Shown here: positions 1 through 7,302 of the stretch, piece after piece | Layout of the letters: the number at the start of each line of letters is the position of its first letter | Position numbering within the stretch: the stretch's first letter is position 1 | Source: Caulobacter sp. UNC279MFTsu5.1 | GTDB taxonomy: Bacteria > Pseudomonadota > Alphaproteobacteria > Caulobacterales > Caulobacteraceae | Length of the DNA stretch: 41,282 nucleotides | Reading direction: 5' to 3' | Assembly: GCF_900114015.1 (NCBI RefSeq) | Contig: NZ_FORN01000051.1 | Coordinates: forward strand, 1-41,282 | Translations under genes and position numbers: made by a program | Notes under the pieces: model-generated | What the model was told of the DNA's origin: nothing | Databases searched by the model: none | What the model saw: the letters and a program-made list of their open reading frames with translations, nothing else

Positions 1-672
1 CACGAGGCGGGCCACCGGCGTCGGGCCCAGGGCGGGCTGGCGCACCTCGACGACGCCGCGACGGACGGTCACCCGCACGGTCTTGTCATAGTGGCGGATG
101 TTGAACTCGGCGCCCACGACGCGGACCTGCTGGTCGCCCACCGAGATCAGGAAGGGGCGGTTCGGATCCTTGGCGACGTCGAAGGTCGCCTGGGCGTCGT
201 CCATCTGAATGCGCCGCGCGCGCCAACCCAGCTGGACCTCCAGGATCGAGGCCGCGTCCATTCGGATGTGCGTGCCATCGGCCAGCGCGACCTCACGGGT
301 CTCGCCGAGGCGCGTCTGGTAGACCGTCGGCGTCCCGCGATAGCCGCGCCAGACCATCGGGCCGACGACGATCGCGATCGCGGCGGCGGCCGCAGCGGCG
401 GACCAGACGGGCAGGGCGCGGCGGCGCAGCGGGACGACCCGCGAGGCGGCCGGCTTCACGGCCGGAGCGATCTCGGATGCGCGCTCGGTGAGTTCGGCGG
501 CGAGACTTTCAACCTCTTCGAAGGCGGCCAGATGGTCGTCGGAGGCTTCCAGCCAGGCGGTCAGGGCGGCCCAGTCGTCGGCCGAGGCCTGGTCCGACTG
601 CACCCGGACCAGCCACGCGACGGCCTCGTCGCGCAGGGCGTCAATCGCCTTCATGCCGTCCGCGCCGCTCAT
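1..672 (-). CDS. FecR family anti-sigma factor / transmembrane sensor (partial, C-terminus beyond window)
   Basis: Reads leftward from an ATG at 672 and stays open for 224 codons to the window edge, so the C-terminus is missing. Seen: an N-terminal cytoplasmic part (about residues 10-60, with EAVAWLVR and a WLEASDDH segment, the DUF4880 type), a single hydrophobic segment near residues 85-103, and a FecR periplasmic domain (TRLGETREVALADGT, FDVAKDPNRPF, VVGAEFNIR). Family knowledge: FecR proteins sit in the inner membrane, hold a FecI-type sigma factor and release it when an outer-membrane TonB transducer is loaded. The partner sigma gene lies 100 bp upstream on the same strand. In such loci the receptor gene usually follows fecR, so it is probably just left of the window (inference). 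Confidence 0.92.
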   Translation of the reverse strand, partial: MSGADGMKAIDALRDEAVAWLVRVQSDQASADDWAALTAWLEASDDHLAAFEEVESLAAELTERASEIAPAVKPAASRVVPLRRRALPVWSAAAAAAAIAIVVGPMVWRGYRGTPTVYQTRLGETREVALADGTHIRMDAASILEVQLGWRARRIQMDDAQATFDVAKDPNRPFLISVGDQQVRVVGAEFNIRHYDKTVRVTVRRGVVEVRQPALGPTPVARLV

Positions 673-772
673 CGGTGCCTACCGTTCCCTGAGGTCCAGA
701 CCTCGTTGCTCGCCCCAATGACGCCATAAACGTCAAGGCGCCTCCAAACTTTCTTGAGACTGTTTCCGAACC

Positions 773-1306
773 TCATCGACCCACCTTGGCGAGGATGCGC
801 TTGAGGCTGGTCATGATGTACTTCTCGACGCTGGACCGCGACACGCCCATGGCCGCCGCCGTCTCCGCGTGATTGAGGCCTTCCAGCTTGTGCAGCCGGA
901 ACGCTTCCTGGACGGCCGGCGGCAGGTCGTTCACGACCGCCACGATCTGGGCCAGACGCTGGCGGGCGGCCAAAGCGTCGTCGGCGCGGGGCTCGTCGGC
1001 CGTCTCCCAGTCCGTGGCGCTGGGACCGCTCGCGCCACGCCACTGGGCGTCGCGCTGGCCCGCGCGACGCTGGGTCTTGATCCGATCCAGCATCAGGTTC
1101 GAGCCGAGCCGGTAGAGATAGGCGGCGGGATTGTCGATCGGCGCGACCGGCGGCGGGGTGATCTTCAGATAGATGTCCTGCACCAAGTCCTGGGCGGCTT
1201 CCTCGGATCGCAGCCGCACGCGGAAATACCGCACCAGCTCGTCCCGCCGTTCGAGATAGCAGGCGAGTAGAGGATGGACGTCGCTGTCGTCCAAGGACTC
1301 GATCAA
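773..1306 (-). CDS. FecI-like ECF RNA polymerase sigma factor
   Basis: A 177-residue protein of normal length for a group IV (ECF) sigma factor. Region 2 is at about residues 15-85 (ELVRYFRVRLRSEEAAQDLVQDIYLK, then NPAAYLYRLGSNLMLDRIK); region 4 is at about 115-175 (LPPAVQEAFRLHKLEGLNHAETAAAMGVSRSSVEKYI, a helix-turn-helix binding the -35 element). It directs core polymerase to a small regulon, probably one TonB receptor locus, and is expected to be held by the FecR protein encoded 100 bp downstream. The first possible start is TTG at 1306, with a poorly spaced GGAG just upstream, so the exact N-terminus is uncertain. It is divergent from the cassette starting at 1469 and shares a 162-bp control region with it. 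Confidence 0.9.
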   Translation of the reverse strand: MIESLDDSDVHPLLACYLERRDELVRYFRVRLRSEEAAQDLVQDIYLKITPPPVAPIDNPAAYLYRLGSNLMLDRIKTQRRAGQRDAQWRGASGPSATDWETADEPRADDALAARQRLAQIVAVVNDLPPAVQEAFRLHKLEGLNHAETAAAMGVSRSSVEKYIMTSLKRILAKVGR

Positions 1307-1468
1307 GCTCCGGCCGGCGTGGCGCGCCGCTGGGAATCCGGCGACCCGCGCAGTCTTTCCGATGCCGTCTCCGGGCGCAATCGCAATCCCTTTGAGGAGG
1401 TTTCGAGGTCACGTCGTCTTGGCTGATCGAAGGGCGCCCCGACGCTCGCCAGGACCTGGAGATCGGCC

Positions 1469-2191
1469 TTGCTGGAAGTGATGATGCTGGACGACGGCGC
1501 CATGCGCGGCAGCCTGCGGTTCGACGAGGCGCGCATGCGGCGCTTCACCGGGCTGGCGCCCAAGGTGATCTCGATCCATCACCTGATGCGCCCGGAGCGC
1601 CTGAGGGTGGAGGCCTATCTCGAGGCCGCCTACGCCTCGGCGTTCAAGGGCGTGATCCGTCGGCACTATCCGACGCTGATGAGCGTGCAGGACGGCGAGG
1701 GCCGCATCCATGCCGCCGTCGGCTTCCGGTTCGCGGCGGAGGAGCCGCTGTTCTTGGAGCAATATCTCGACGAACCGGTCGAGGCGGCGATCGCCCGCAA
1801 GCTGGGCGAGCCGGTGGGACGCGGCGGCGTGGCGGAGATCGGCAATCTGGGCTCCGGCAGCGTCGGCGCCTCGATGTTCCTGTTCCTGGCCCTGGCGCGG
1901 CATCTGGATCAGAACGGCTGCACCCACGCCGTGGCCACGGCCACGCGACAGCTGCGCCGGAGTTTCGGCCGGGTCGGTTTCGAGACCCAGGTCCTGACCC
2001 GCGCCGAGCCGTCCCGCCTGGGCGAAGCGGCCACCGAGTGGGGCGCCTATTACGAGCGCGATCCGGAAGTGCTGGCCGGCGCGATCGGCCCGGCCTTGCG
2101 GCCCTTGAGCCAGATGCTGATGGTCGAGCCCGTCCAGGTCGAGAACATCCGCTCCCGTCTTCACCGGGCTTGCCCGGGGGCCGGCCGATGA
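1469..2191 (+). CDS. Thermostable hemolysin family protein, acyltransferase-like
   Basis: A 240-residue protein that I recognise as the 'thermostable hemolysin' (delta-VPH, T_hemolysin) family. Key stretches are AFKGVIRRHYPTLMSV (58-73), LFLEQYLDEPVE (94-105), VAEIGNLGS (121-129) and a helix-rich part ending RQLRRSFGRVGF. The EIGNL-type strand followed by FLFLALARHL and a terminal 'GF' turn resembles GNAT/LuxI-type acyl-transferases more than a pore-forming toxin; that is my inference, and there is no signal peptide. TTG at 1469 has GGAG about 7 bp upstream; ATGs at 1481 and 1484 are alternatives. An in-frame TGA at 1424 excludes earlier starts. Its stop overlaps the next start (ATGA, 2188-2191), so it is translationally coupled to the acyl-adenylating enzyme. 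Confidence 0.85.
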   Translation: MLEVMMLDDGAMRGSLRFDEARMRRFTGLAPKVISIHHLMRPERLRVEAYLEAAYASAFKGVIRRHYPTLMSVQDGEGRIHAAVGFRFAAEEPLFLEQYLDEPVEAAIARKLGEPVGRGGVAEIGNLGSGSVGASMFLFLALARHLDQNGCTHAVATATRQLRRSFGRVGFETQVLTRAEPSRLGEAATEWGAYYERDPEVLAGAIGPALRPLSQMLMVEPVQVENIRSRLHRACPGAGR

Positions 2192-3639
2192 GCCGGGTCC
2201 TGCGGGTGATCGACGCCCACGCCGCCGCCTCGCCCGAGGCGATCGCGCTGAGCACCCCGTCGGCGACCTGGACCTACGCCCAGCTGGGCGAGGCGGTGAG
2301 CCGGACGGCGACGGCGCTGTTCGCCTTCGCGCCGCTGGTCCGTCCCGGGTCGCCTGTGGCCGTGCGCTTGCCCAACGGACCGGCCTGGGTGATCCTGGAC
2401 CTGGCGCTGATCCGCCTGGGCTGGCCCAGCCTGCCGCTGCCCGGCTTCTTCACCCCCATCCAGCGCGATCATGCGCTTGCCGACGCCGGCGCGACCCTAA
2501 TGATCGAGTTCGCGGAGGGGGAGGGGCAGATCGTCGTGGCGGGCGCGCCCCTCGCCGTGACGCCTTGCCTGACTCCTTCGGTTCCGTTGCCGGCGAGCAC
2601 GGCCAAGATCACCTACACCTCGGGCTCGACGGGCCAGCCCAAGGGCGTTTGCCTGTCGCAGGCCCAGATGGAGGCGGTGGCCGGATCCCTGGTCGAGGCG
2701 ATCGGCGCCGACTATGCCGGCCGACACCTGCCGCTGCTGCCCCTGTCGATCCTGCTGGAGAACGTGGCGGGCCTGTACACCACCCTGATCGCCGGCGGGC
2801 GCTATCACGTGCTGCCTTCGGCGGCGCTGGGCCTGGACAATCCCTTCAGGCCAGACCTGGCCGCCCTGGCCGGCGCCATCGCGGCAGAAGAGGCGACCAG
2901 CCTGATCGTCGTGCCCGAACTGCTGCGGGCCCTGCTGATGGTGATGACCTTTACCGGCGCGCGCTTCCCCGCGCTGAACCTGGTGGCGGTGGGCGGGGCC
3001 AAGGTCTCGTCGCAGCTGCTGAGCCAGGCCGACGCCCTGGGCCTGCCGGTCTACGAAGGCTACGGCCTGAGCGAATGCGCCTCGGTCGTGGCGCTCAACA
3101 CCCCGGCCGCCCGCAAGGCCGGCGCCGTGGGGCGGCCCCTGTCGCACCTGACCGTCGAGATCGCCCCCGACGGCGAGATCGTCGTCGGGCCTCATCCGTT
3201 CCTCGGCTACGCCGGCGGCGAACCGAACACGGGCGTGGTCCATACCGGCGACCTGGGCGCGTTCGACGCCGACGGCTTCCTGCGCATCGAGGGCCGCCGC
3301 GGCAACACCATCATCACCGCCTTCGGCCGCAACGTCGCGCCCGAATGGGTCGAGAGCGAGCTGCTGGCGCAGCCCGAAATCCGTCAGGCGGTAGTGTTCG
3401 GCGAGGCCCAGACCGCGCTCGGCGCGCTGATCGTGCCGCTGCTGCCCGACATGGACGAGGCGGCGATCGCCCAGGCGGTGGCCCGGGCCAACCAGGCCTT
3501 GCCCGACTACGCCCAGGTCAAGCGCTGGCGGGTCCGTGCGCCGTTCGACCTGGCCGCCGGCGAACTCACCAACAACGGCCGCCCGCGTCGGGCGGTCCTG
3601 CTGTCGCGTCACCGCGACTTCATCGAAGCCTCGCAATAG
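2188..3639 (+). CDS. AMP-dependent acyl-CoA/acyl-acid synthetase (ANL superfamily)
   Basis: Starts at ATG 2188 in a four-base overlap with the preceding gene; 483 residues, slightly short for the family. Adenylation motifs are in order: A3 TYTSGSTGQPKG (142-153), A5 YEGYGLSE (289-296), A7 HTGD (352-355) and the A8 hinge at IEGRRGNTIITAFGRNVAP. Such enzymes activate a carboxylic acid with ATP to acyl-AMP, then transfer it to CoA or another acceptor. The A10 motif reads NNGRPRR: the usual catalytic lysine of NGK is Arg465, which may slow or alter adenylate formation. No carrier-protein domain or separate carrier gene is visible. Context suggests it supplies an activated fatty acid to the neighbouring acyltransferase-like protein and HDO oxidase. 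The substrate cannot be read from sequence. Confidence 0.9.
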   Translation: MSRVLRVIDAHAAASPEAIALSTPSATWTYAQLGEAVSRTATALFAFAPLVRPGSPVAVRLPNGPAWVILDLALIRLGWPSLPLPGFFTPIQRDHALADAGATLMIEFAEGEGQIVVAGAPLAVTPCLTPSVPLPASTAKITYTSGSTGQPKGVCLSQAQMEAVAGSLVEAIGADYAGRHLPLLPLSILLENVAGLYTTLIAGGRYHVLPSAALGLDNPFRPDLAALAGAIAAEEATSLIVVPELLRALLMVMTFTGARFPALNLVAVGGAKVSSQLLSQADALGLPVYEGYGLSECASVVALNTPAARKAGAVGRPLSHLTVEIAPDGEIVVGPHPFLGYAGGEPNTGVVHTGDLGAFDADGFLRIEGRRGNTIITAFGRNVAPEWVESELLAQPEIRQAVVFGEAQTALGALIVPLLPDMDEAAIAQAVARANQALPDYAQVKRWRVRAPFDLAAGELTNNGRPRRAVLLSRHRDFIEASQ

Positions 3640-3651
3640 GAGCCCGACTTG

Positions 3652-4314
3652 ATGTTCTTCCAGAGACTGGTCGCCGAAACCGTCGAGGGCCAGCAGACCC
3701 TGGCCGGCGTGCCGCAGATCCAAGACGGCCTGGCCGGCCGCATTTCCCGCGAAACCTACGTCGCTTACCTCACGGAGGCCTATCACCACGTCAAGCACAC
3801 GGTGCCGCTGATGCAGGCCGCGCGGGCGCGCCTCGACGACGCCCACGACCGGTTCCGCCACGCGCTGGACGAATACATCGCCGAGGAGACCGGCCACGAG
3901 CACTGGATCCTCAACGACATCCGCCACTGCGGGGGCGATCCCGAGGCGGTGCGCCTGGGCGAGCCGCGCGAGGCCACCCAGCGCATGGTCGCCTTCGCCT
4001 ACGACTACATCGCCAAGGTCAATCCGATGGGCTTCTTCGGCATGGTCTTCGTGCTGGAGGGGACCAGCGTGCGCCTGGCCACCCAGGGCGCCGAGGCGGT
4101 GGCCAGGAACCTGAACCTGGGTCCGGAATGCTTCAGCTACCTGACCTCGCACGGCTCGCTGGACATGGAGCATCTGGTCTTCTTCCAGAAGCTAATGGAC
4201 GAGGTGACCGATCCCGATGATCAGGCCGCGATCATCGAGGTCGCCAAGGCGATCTTCGACCGCTTCGCCGACGTCTTCCGCTCAATCCCGCATGATCGGG
4301 TGGCCTATGTTTAG
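3652..4314 (+). CDS. Heme-oxygenase-like diiron oxidase (HDO; TenA/PqqC-like iron-containing redox enzyme)
   Basis: A 220-residue all-helical protein. ATG 3652 is 9 bp after AGGAG (3638-3642); a TTG at 3649 is less likely. Putative metal ligands follow the HDO pattern: E79 with H82 in EETGHEH, E136 in FVLEGTSV, and H167, D171, H174 in HGSLDMEH. Known HDO members include UndA (fatty acid to terminal alkene) and N-oxygenases such as SznF; TenA and PqqC share the fold but lack this full ligand set. Keeping all six ligands argues for a diiron or iron oxygenase rather than a thiaminase. It starts 12 bp after the acyl-adenylating enzyme and overlaps the SDR gene by 8 bp, so a fatty-acid-derived substrate is plausible (inference). 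Confidence 0.88.
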   Translation: MFFQRLVAETVEGQQTLAGVPQIQDGLAGRISRETYVAYLTEAYHHVKHTVPLMQAARARLDDAHDRFRHALDEYIAEETGHEHWILNDIRHCGGDPEAVRLGEPREATQRMVAFAYDYIAKVNPMGFFGMVFVLEGTSVRLATQGAEAVARNLNLGPECFSYLTSHGSLDMEHLVFFQKLMDEVTDPDDQAAIIEVAKAIFDRFADVFRSIPHDRVAYV

Positions 4315-5059
4315 AGACAAAAACGTTCTGCTGACCGGCGGCGCCGGCGGCCTGGGCTCGCTGATCTCGGCGCAACTGATGGAGGAGGGGGCGAGGGTCG
4401 TCGTGCTGGACCGCGCCCAACCCGCCAATGGCGCGGCTTTCCTCAAGCACGACATCTCGACCCCCGAGGGGATCGAGGCCGCCGCCGCCGCTGTCGCGCG
4501 GCGTCATTGGGATATCGTGATCAACCTGGCGGGAATTCAACACTTCGGCCCCTTCGAGCGTCAGACGCCCGAGCACCTGATGGCCAGCTACATGGTCAAT
4601 CTGATCGCGCCGGTGCGGCTGACCCAGGCCGTCCTGCCCAGGATGAAGGCGGCGGGCGGCGGCCAGATCGTCAATGTCGGTTCGATCTTCGGCTCGATCA
4701 ACTTCGCCCACTTCGTCACCTACTCCAGCGCCAAGGCCGGACTTCGCGGCTTCAGCCAGGCGTTGCGGCGTGAGCTGTCGGGCACGGGCGTCGACGTGAC
4801 CTATGTCGCGCCGCGTGCCGTGAAGACGGCCTTGAACTCGCCGGCGGTGATGGAGTTCGCCAAGCTCACCCAAATGAACATGGATCCGCCTGAATTGATC
4901 GCCGCACGGATCGTCGAGGCTGTCCGAGGTCGCAAGCGCGACGTCTATTTCGGCTTTCCTGAAAGCCTGTTCGTCCGGATCAACGCCATCTTCCCGCGCC
5001 TCGTCGACGGCGCTCTTTCAGCCAACGACCGCAAGGCCGCGCGGCTGTTCACCCGCTGA
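4307..5059 (+). CDS. Short-chain dehydrogenase/reductase (SDR)
   Basis: A 250-residue classical SDR from ATG 4307, overlapping the HDO gene by 8 bp. Seen: nucleotide-binding TGGAGGLG (10-17), D35 at the end of strand 2 (favouring NAD(H) or a mixed preference), NLAG (73-76) in place of NNAG, catalytic Ser126, Tyr139 and Lys143 (YSSAK). A longer in-frame extension upstream is spurious because it lies inside the HDO gene. The C-terminal part (VYFGFPESLFVRINAIFPRLV) is hydrophobic, as in SDRs acting on lipid substrates at the membrane. It probably reduces or oxidises a carbonyl/alcohol made by the preceding enzymes; this role is inferred only from gene order. Confidence 0.93.
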   Translation: MFRDKNVLLTGGAGGLGSLISAQLMEEGARVVVLDRAQPANGAAFLKHDISTPEGIEAAAAAVARRHWDIVINLAGIQHFGPFERQTPEHLMASYMVNLIAPVRLTQAVLPRMKAAGGGQIVNVGSIFGSINFAHFVTYSSAKAGLRGFSQALRRELSGTGVDVTYVAPRAVKTALNSPAVMEFAKLTQMNMDPPELIAARIVEAVRGRKRDVYFGFPESLFVRINAIFPRLVDGALSANDRKAARLFTR

Positions 5060-5078
5060 TTATCTGGAGCCTTTGATC

Positions 5079-5738
5079 ATGAAACTTTCCATGCTGGCCG
5101 TGGTCGCGGCCGTTTGTCTCACCGGCGGGCCCGCCCTGGCCGCCGACCCGGCCTTCGACGCCCGCATTGACGGGCTGGCGCGCAGTTGGGCGCACGTGAA
5201 CTACGAGGTTCACGACAAGTCGAGCCAGGCGGCCGAGGCGGCCAAGCTGGCGGCCGAAGCCGACGCTCTGGCCAAGCAGTATCCCAACCGCGCCGAACCG
5301 CTAGTCTGGGAGGCGATCTCCACGGCCACCGAGGCCGGCGCCAAGGGCGGCATGGGCGGTCTGGCCCTGGCCAAGAGCGCGCGCGGCATGCTGGAACGGG
5401 CTGAGAAAATTAATCCCGCAGCTCTCGGCGACGGCTCGGTCTATACCAGCCTGGGATCGCTCTACGCCCAGGTGCCGGGCTTCCCGATCGGGTTCGGCGA
5501 TGCGGGCAAGGCGCGAGCCTACCTGACCAAGGCCGTGGCCGCCAATCCGAACGGCGTGGATTCCAACTTCTTCTACGGCGACTTCCTGATGCGTCAGGGC
5601 GACTACGCTGGGGCCGAGATCGCGCTTCTGCGCGCCGTCAACGCGCCCGTCCGCATAGGCCGCGAGGTGGCCGATCGCGGGCGCAAGGCGCAGGCCGCCG
5701 CGCTCCTGGCGACCGCGCATCAAAAGGCCCACGACTAG
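5079..5738 (+). CDS. Exported TPR-like helical-repeat protein, last gene of the cassette
   Basis: A 219-residue protein with a clear signal peptide (cleavage near ALA-A at residues 20-22) followed by helical, TPR-like repeats: AEAAKLAAEADALAKQYPN, LAKSARGMLERAEKINP, GKARAYLTKAVAANPNG and GDYAGAEIALLRAVN. ATG 5079 has GGAG at 5066-5069; a TTG two codons earlier is possible. It starts 19 bp after the SDR stop on the same strand and is probably the last gene of the operon. TPR folds bind other proteins or peptides; here the protein would act in the periplasm, in contrast to the presumably cytoplasmic enzymes before it. I do not recognise a named family. The GGMGG turn at about residues 87-91 and the conserved-looking VYTSLGSLYAQVPGFPIGFG segment may help identify relatives. 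Confidence 0.85.
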   Translation: MKLSMLAVVAAVCLTGGPALAADPAFDARIDGLARSWAHVNYEVHDKSSQAAEAAKLAAEADALAKQYPNRAEPLVWEAISTATEAGAKGGMGGLALAKSARGMLERAEKINPAALGDGSVYTSLGSLYAQVPGFPIGFGDAGKARAYLTKAVAANPNGVDSNFFYGDFLMRQGDYAGAEIALLRAVNAPVRIGREVADRGRKAQAAALLATAHQKAHD

Positions 5739-6240
5739 CTGACCTTTCGCGCATCTGAATTAAGGCTGGCAGCGACAGGTGGCCCAATGTCCGGTTGTTG
5801 CCGCGGTCCTTGAGTCCGCTTCTGACGCTCAAGCGCCGAAGGCCGAGCAGCGCGCGGCTCTGTTACCGGCCTCGGTCGGCACGATATGGCTAGGTGTTGC
5901 CGCCTGCGCGACCAGTAGTCCCGGACGGGCCAAGCGCGCAGCGCGGGGACCTTTTGGGCTCTCCGCAGCCGAAGGCGCGCCGGCTAAGTAAGTAGGTGGT
6001 GCCGCTGCCTTCAGGTGAGACGCAAGTACTGGGCCGTAGAGACCGCCCAGGACCGTCGCTGCGAATAGCGTGAGCGCACAGGATCAACTGCGGGGTGCAG
6101 AGCTGCCGCTTGTGTGGCCTCTGCGGGCGGAGCCTCTTCATACCCAATCGCAATCCGGCTAAGGCCGAGCTTAGCTGTCATTTGATAATGCGCTCCTTGA
6201 CGCCACACCGAACGGTCGAACGCTGGTTTAGGGGACTCAA
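5739..6240. other. Gene-poor intergenic stretch after the cassette
   Basis: Five hundred bases without a convincing gene. Open frames on both strands are short, low in typical codon bias and rich in Arg/Pro/Gly. No clear terminator was found after the TPR gene. The last 45 bases contain a -35-like TTGACG at 6197-6202 and a GGGGA ribosome site just before the small zinc-ribbon gene. The rest may be decayed coding sequence; I see no recognisable remnant. Confidence 0.5.
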
Positions 6241-6411
6241 ATGGACGAGGACCGCTGGAAGCTGGAGCGTGACGAGAGGCTCAAGCGACTTGGACTTCGA
6301 TCCGGTCCTGATGAGCGCCCGCAGTGCATCCATTGCCACCGGCCGTTCGAACAGCACCGATCTGCGGGTGGCGAATACGGTCTCTGCGAGGACTGCCTCT
6401 TCGATGACTGA
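6241..6411 (+). CDS. Small zinc-ribbon protein (56 aa)
   Basis: A 56-residue frame from ATG 6241 to TGA 6411, preceded by AGGGGA about 6 bp upstream. The protein has a charged helix at the N-terminus (DEDRWKLERDERLKRLGL), then two CxxC knuckles, CIHC (29-32) and CEDC (49-52), separated by 16 residues including HRPFEQHRSAGG, and an acidic end LFDD. This is the typical layout of a single zinc ribbon that coordinates one Zn2+ with four cysteines. The strongest support is that four cysteines occur only as two CxxC pairs in a short frame with a good ribosome site inside an otherwise gene-poor stretch. Function unknown; small zinc ribbons often bind nucleic acid or other proteins. A -35-like TTGACG lies at 6197-6202. 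Confidence 0.72.
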   Translation: MDEDRWKLERDERLKRLGLRSGPDERPQCIHCHRPFEQHRSAGGEYGLCEDCLFDD

Positions 6412-7142
6412 TGGGGAACGCGGCCGGCGAAGTGACCCCCGGCCGACGTCGCGCTGTTCGTCGTGTGCCGGAGCTGAAGGGTCCGCTTCCTGGAGCGGTT
6501 TCCGAGTCTGCTTCTAGCGCAGCCCGGCTGGAGACCGGACGCCCTGACGGACCGAGTGAGGGTGATAAGCCGTCGCCGGGGCGCTCTCGCGCCTCCGACC
6601 CGGCATCGACGCCGCGCCCGGCGACCTGGCCGCCCTGGTGGCGACGGCCGCCTGACCGGGGGAATGAGGGCTCATGACGCGGCGGCCGTCTGGTGCGATG
6701 TCGATCCTCAGCACGACGATCGTCATCGGCGGGCGAGTTCGGCGAAGTTCAGGAACCCGTGAACGCCAAACTGGGTGGTCCGAGCGTGTGGACCGCTTGT
6801 CCTGGCCATGGGCGTGGCGGTTTGGGAGTGGCTGGCCAGGAGGCCGCCGCCAAGGCCACGGTAAAAAGGGCTTAAGCGCACGATTGACCTCTCAGGCTGC
6901 TGACTCCGCCAGAATACTCTGACTAGGCGCGATCTGTCGTTCGGACCCCCACGGCGCATCCGGGTTGGAACTTCATGTTCACGCTAACCTGGGCGGTGCG
7001 GGGTAATTGGCCTGGACTGTGAACGGCGATTTTGTGAATGGCTCGAGTCTGTTTCGTCGGCCGCGCGCGCCAAAGAGGCGGGGATCGGTCGATGTCTTCC
7101 AGAAAATCCATTGAAAACATAAGTTTGAGTTTGTCACACAAA
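6412..7142. other. Gene-poor stretch before the TonB receptor
   Basis: About 730 bases with only short, overlapping open frames on both strands (none above 88 codons), none with recognisable motifs. Composition between 6412 and 6700 is very Arg/Pro-rich in every frame, as expected for non-coding high-GC DNA or a decayed gene. From about 7000 the sequence becomes more AT-rich and leads into the receptor control region. Nothing here can be supported as a gene. Confidence 0.5.
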
Positions 7143-7175
7143 TGGTCCGGCCAATGCTGATCTTGGTCAGGCCAA
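7143..7175 (+). promoter_or_regulatory. Pair of direct repeats upstream of the TonB receptor
   Basis: TGGTCCGGCCAA at 7143-7154 and TGGTCAGGCCAA at 7164-7175 differ at one base and their starts are 21 bp apart, two helical turns. Each is itself partly palindromic (TGG...CCA). A -35-like TTGACG lies 15 bp further at 7191-7196. This is the arrangement expected for a dimeric activator or repressor bound on one face of the DNA. The protein is unknown. Confidence 0.55.
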
Positions 7176-7220
7176 AGCTGTTCCAGGATATTGACGCGCG
7201 AGCGGTTTTAAGCGAGGCTT

Positions 7221-7234
7221 TGGTAGCGCTAACA
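7221..7234 (+). promoter_or_regulatory. LacI-family operator (xylose-box-like palindrome)
   Basis: TGGTAGCGCTAACA is a near-perfect palindrome with the CG centre typical of LacI-family operators. From memory it matches the xylose/xylan regulator box described in Caulobacter and Xanthomonas. It sits about 70 bp before the receptor start and downstream of a -35-like TTGACG (7191-7196), a good position for repression. It suggests that the receptor is induced by a sugar rather than by the FecI/FecR pair. Confidence 0.65.
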
Positions 7235-7302
7235 GAGCCGTCGGCGCCAAAAAAGCGAGAAGGGCTCGTCGTTCGGCGGGCCCCATTAGAGGGGAATTAT
7301 CA

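Noticed and set aside
1392..1425. Strong GAGGAGG sequence (1394-1400) as a ribosome site of a leader peptide
   Set aside because: No start codon lies within normal distance, and the next TTG is 18 bp away in another frame.
2497..4173. 558-codon antisense frame over the ligase and HDO genes
   Set aside because: No motifs; the opposite strand carries two clear enzymes with intact active sites.
5079..5738. TPR-like protein as a separate monocistronic gene
   Set aside because: Only 19 bp separates it from the SDR on the same strand with no terminator, so it was kept with the cassette.
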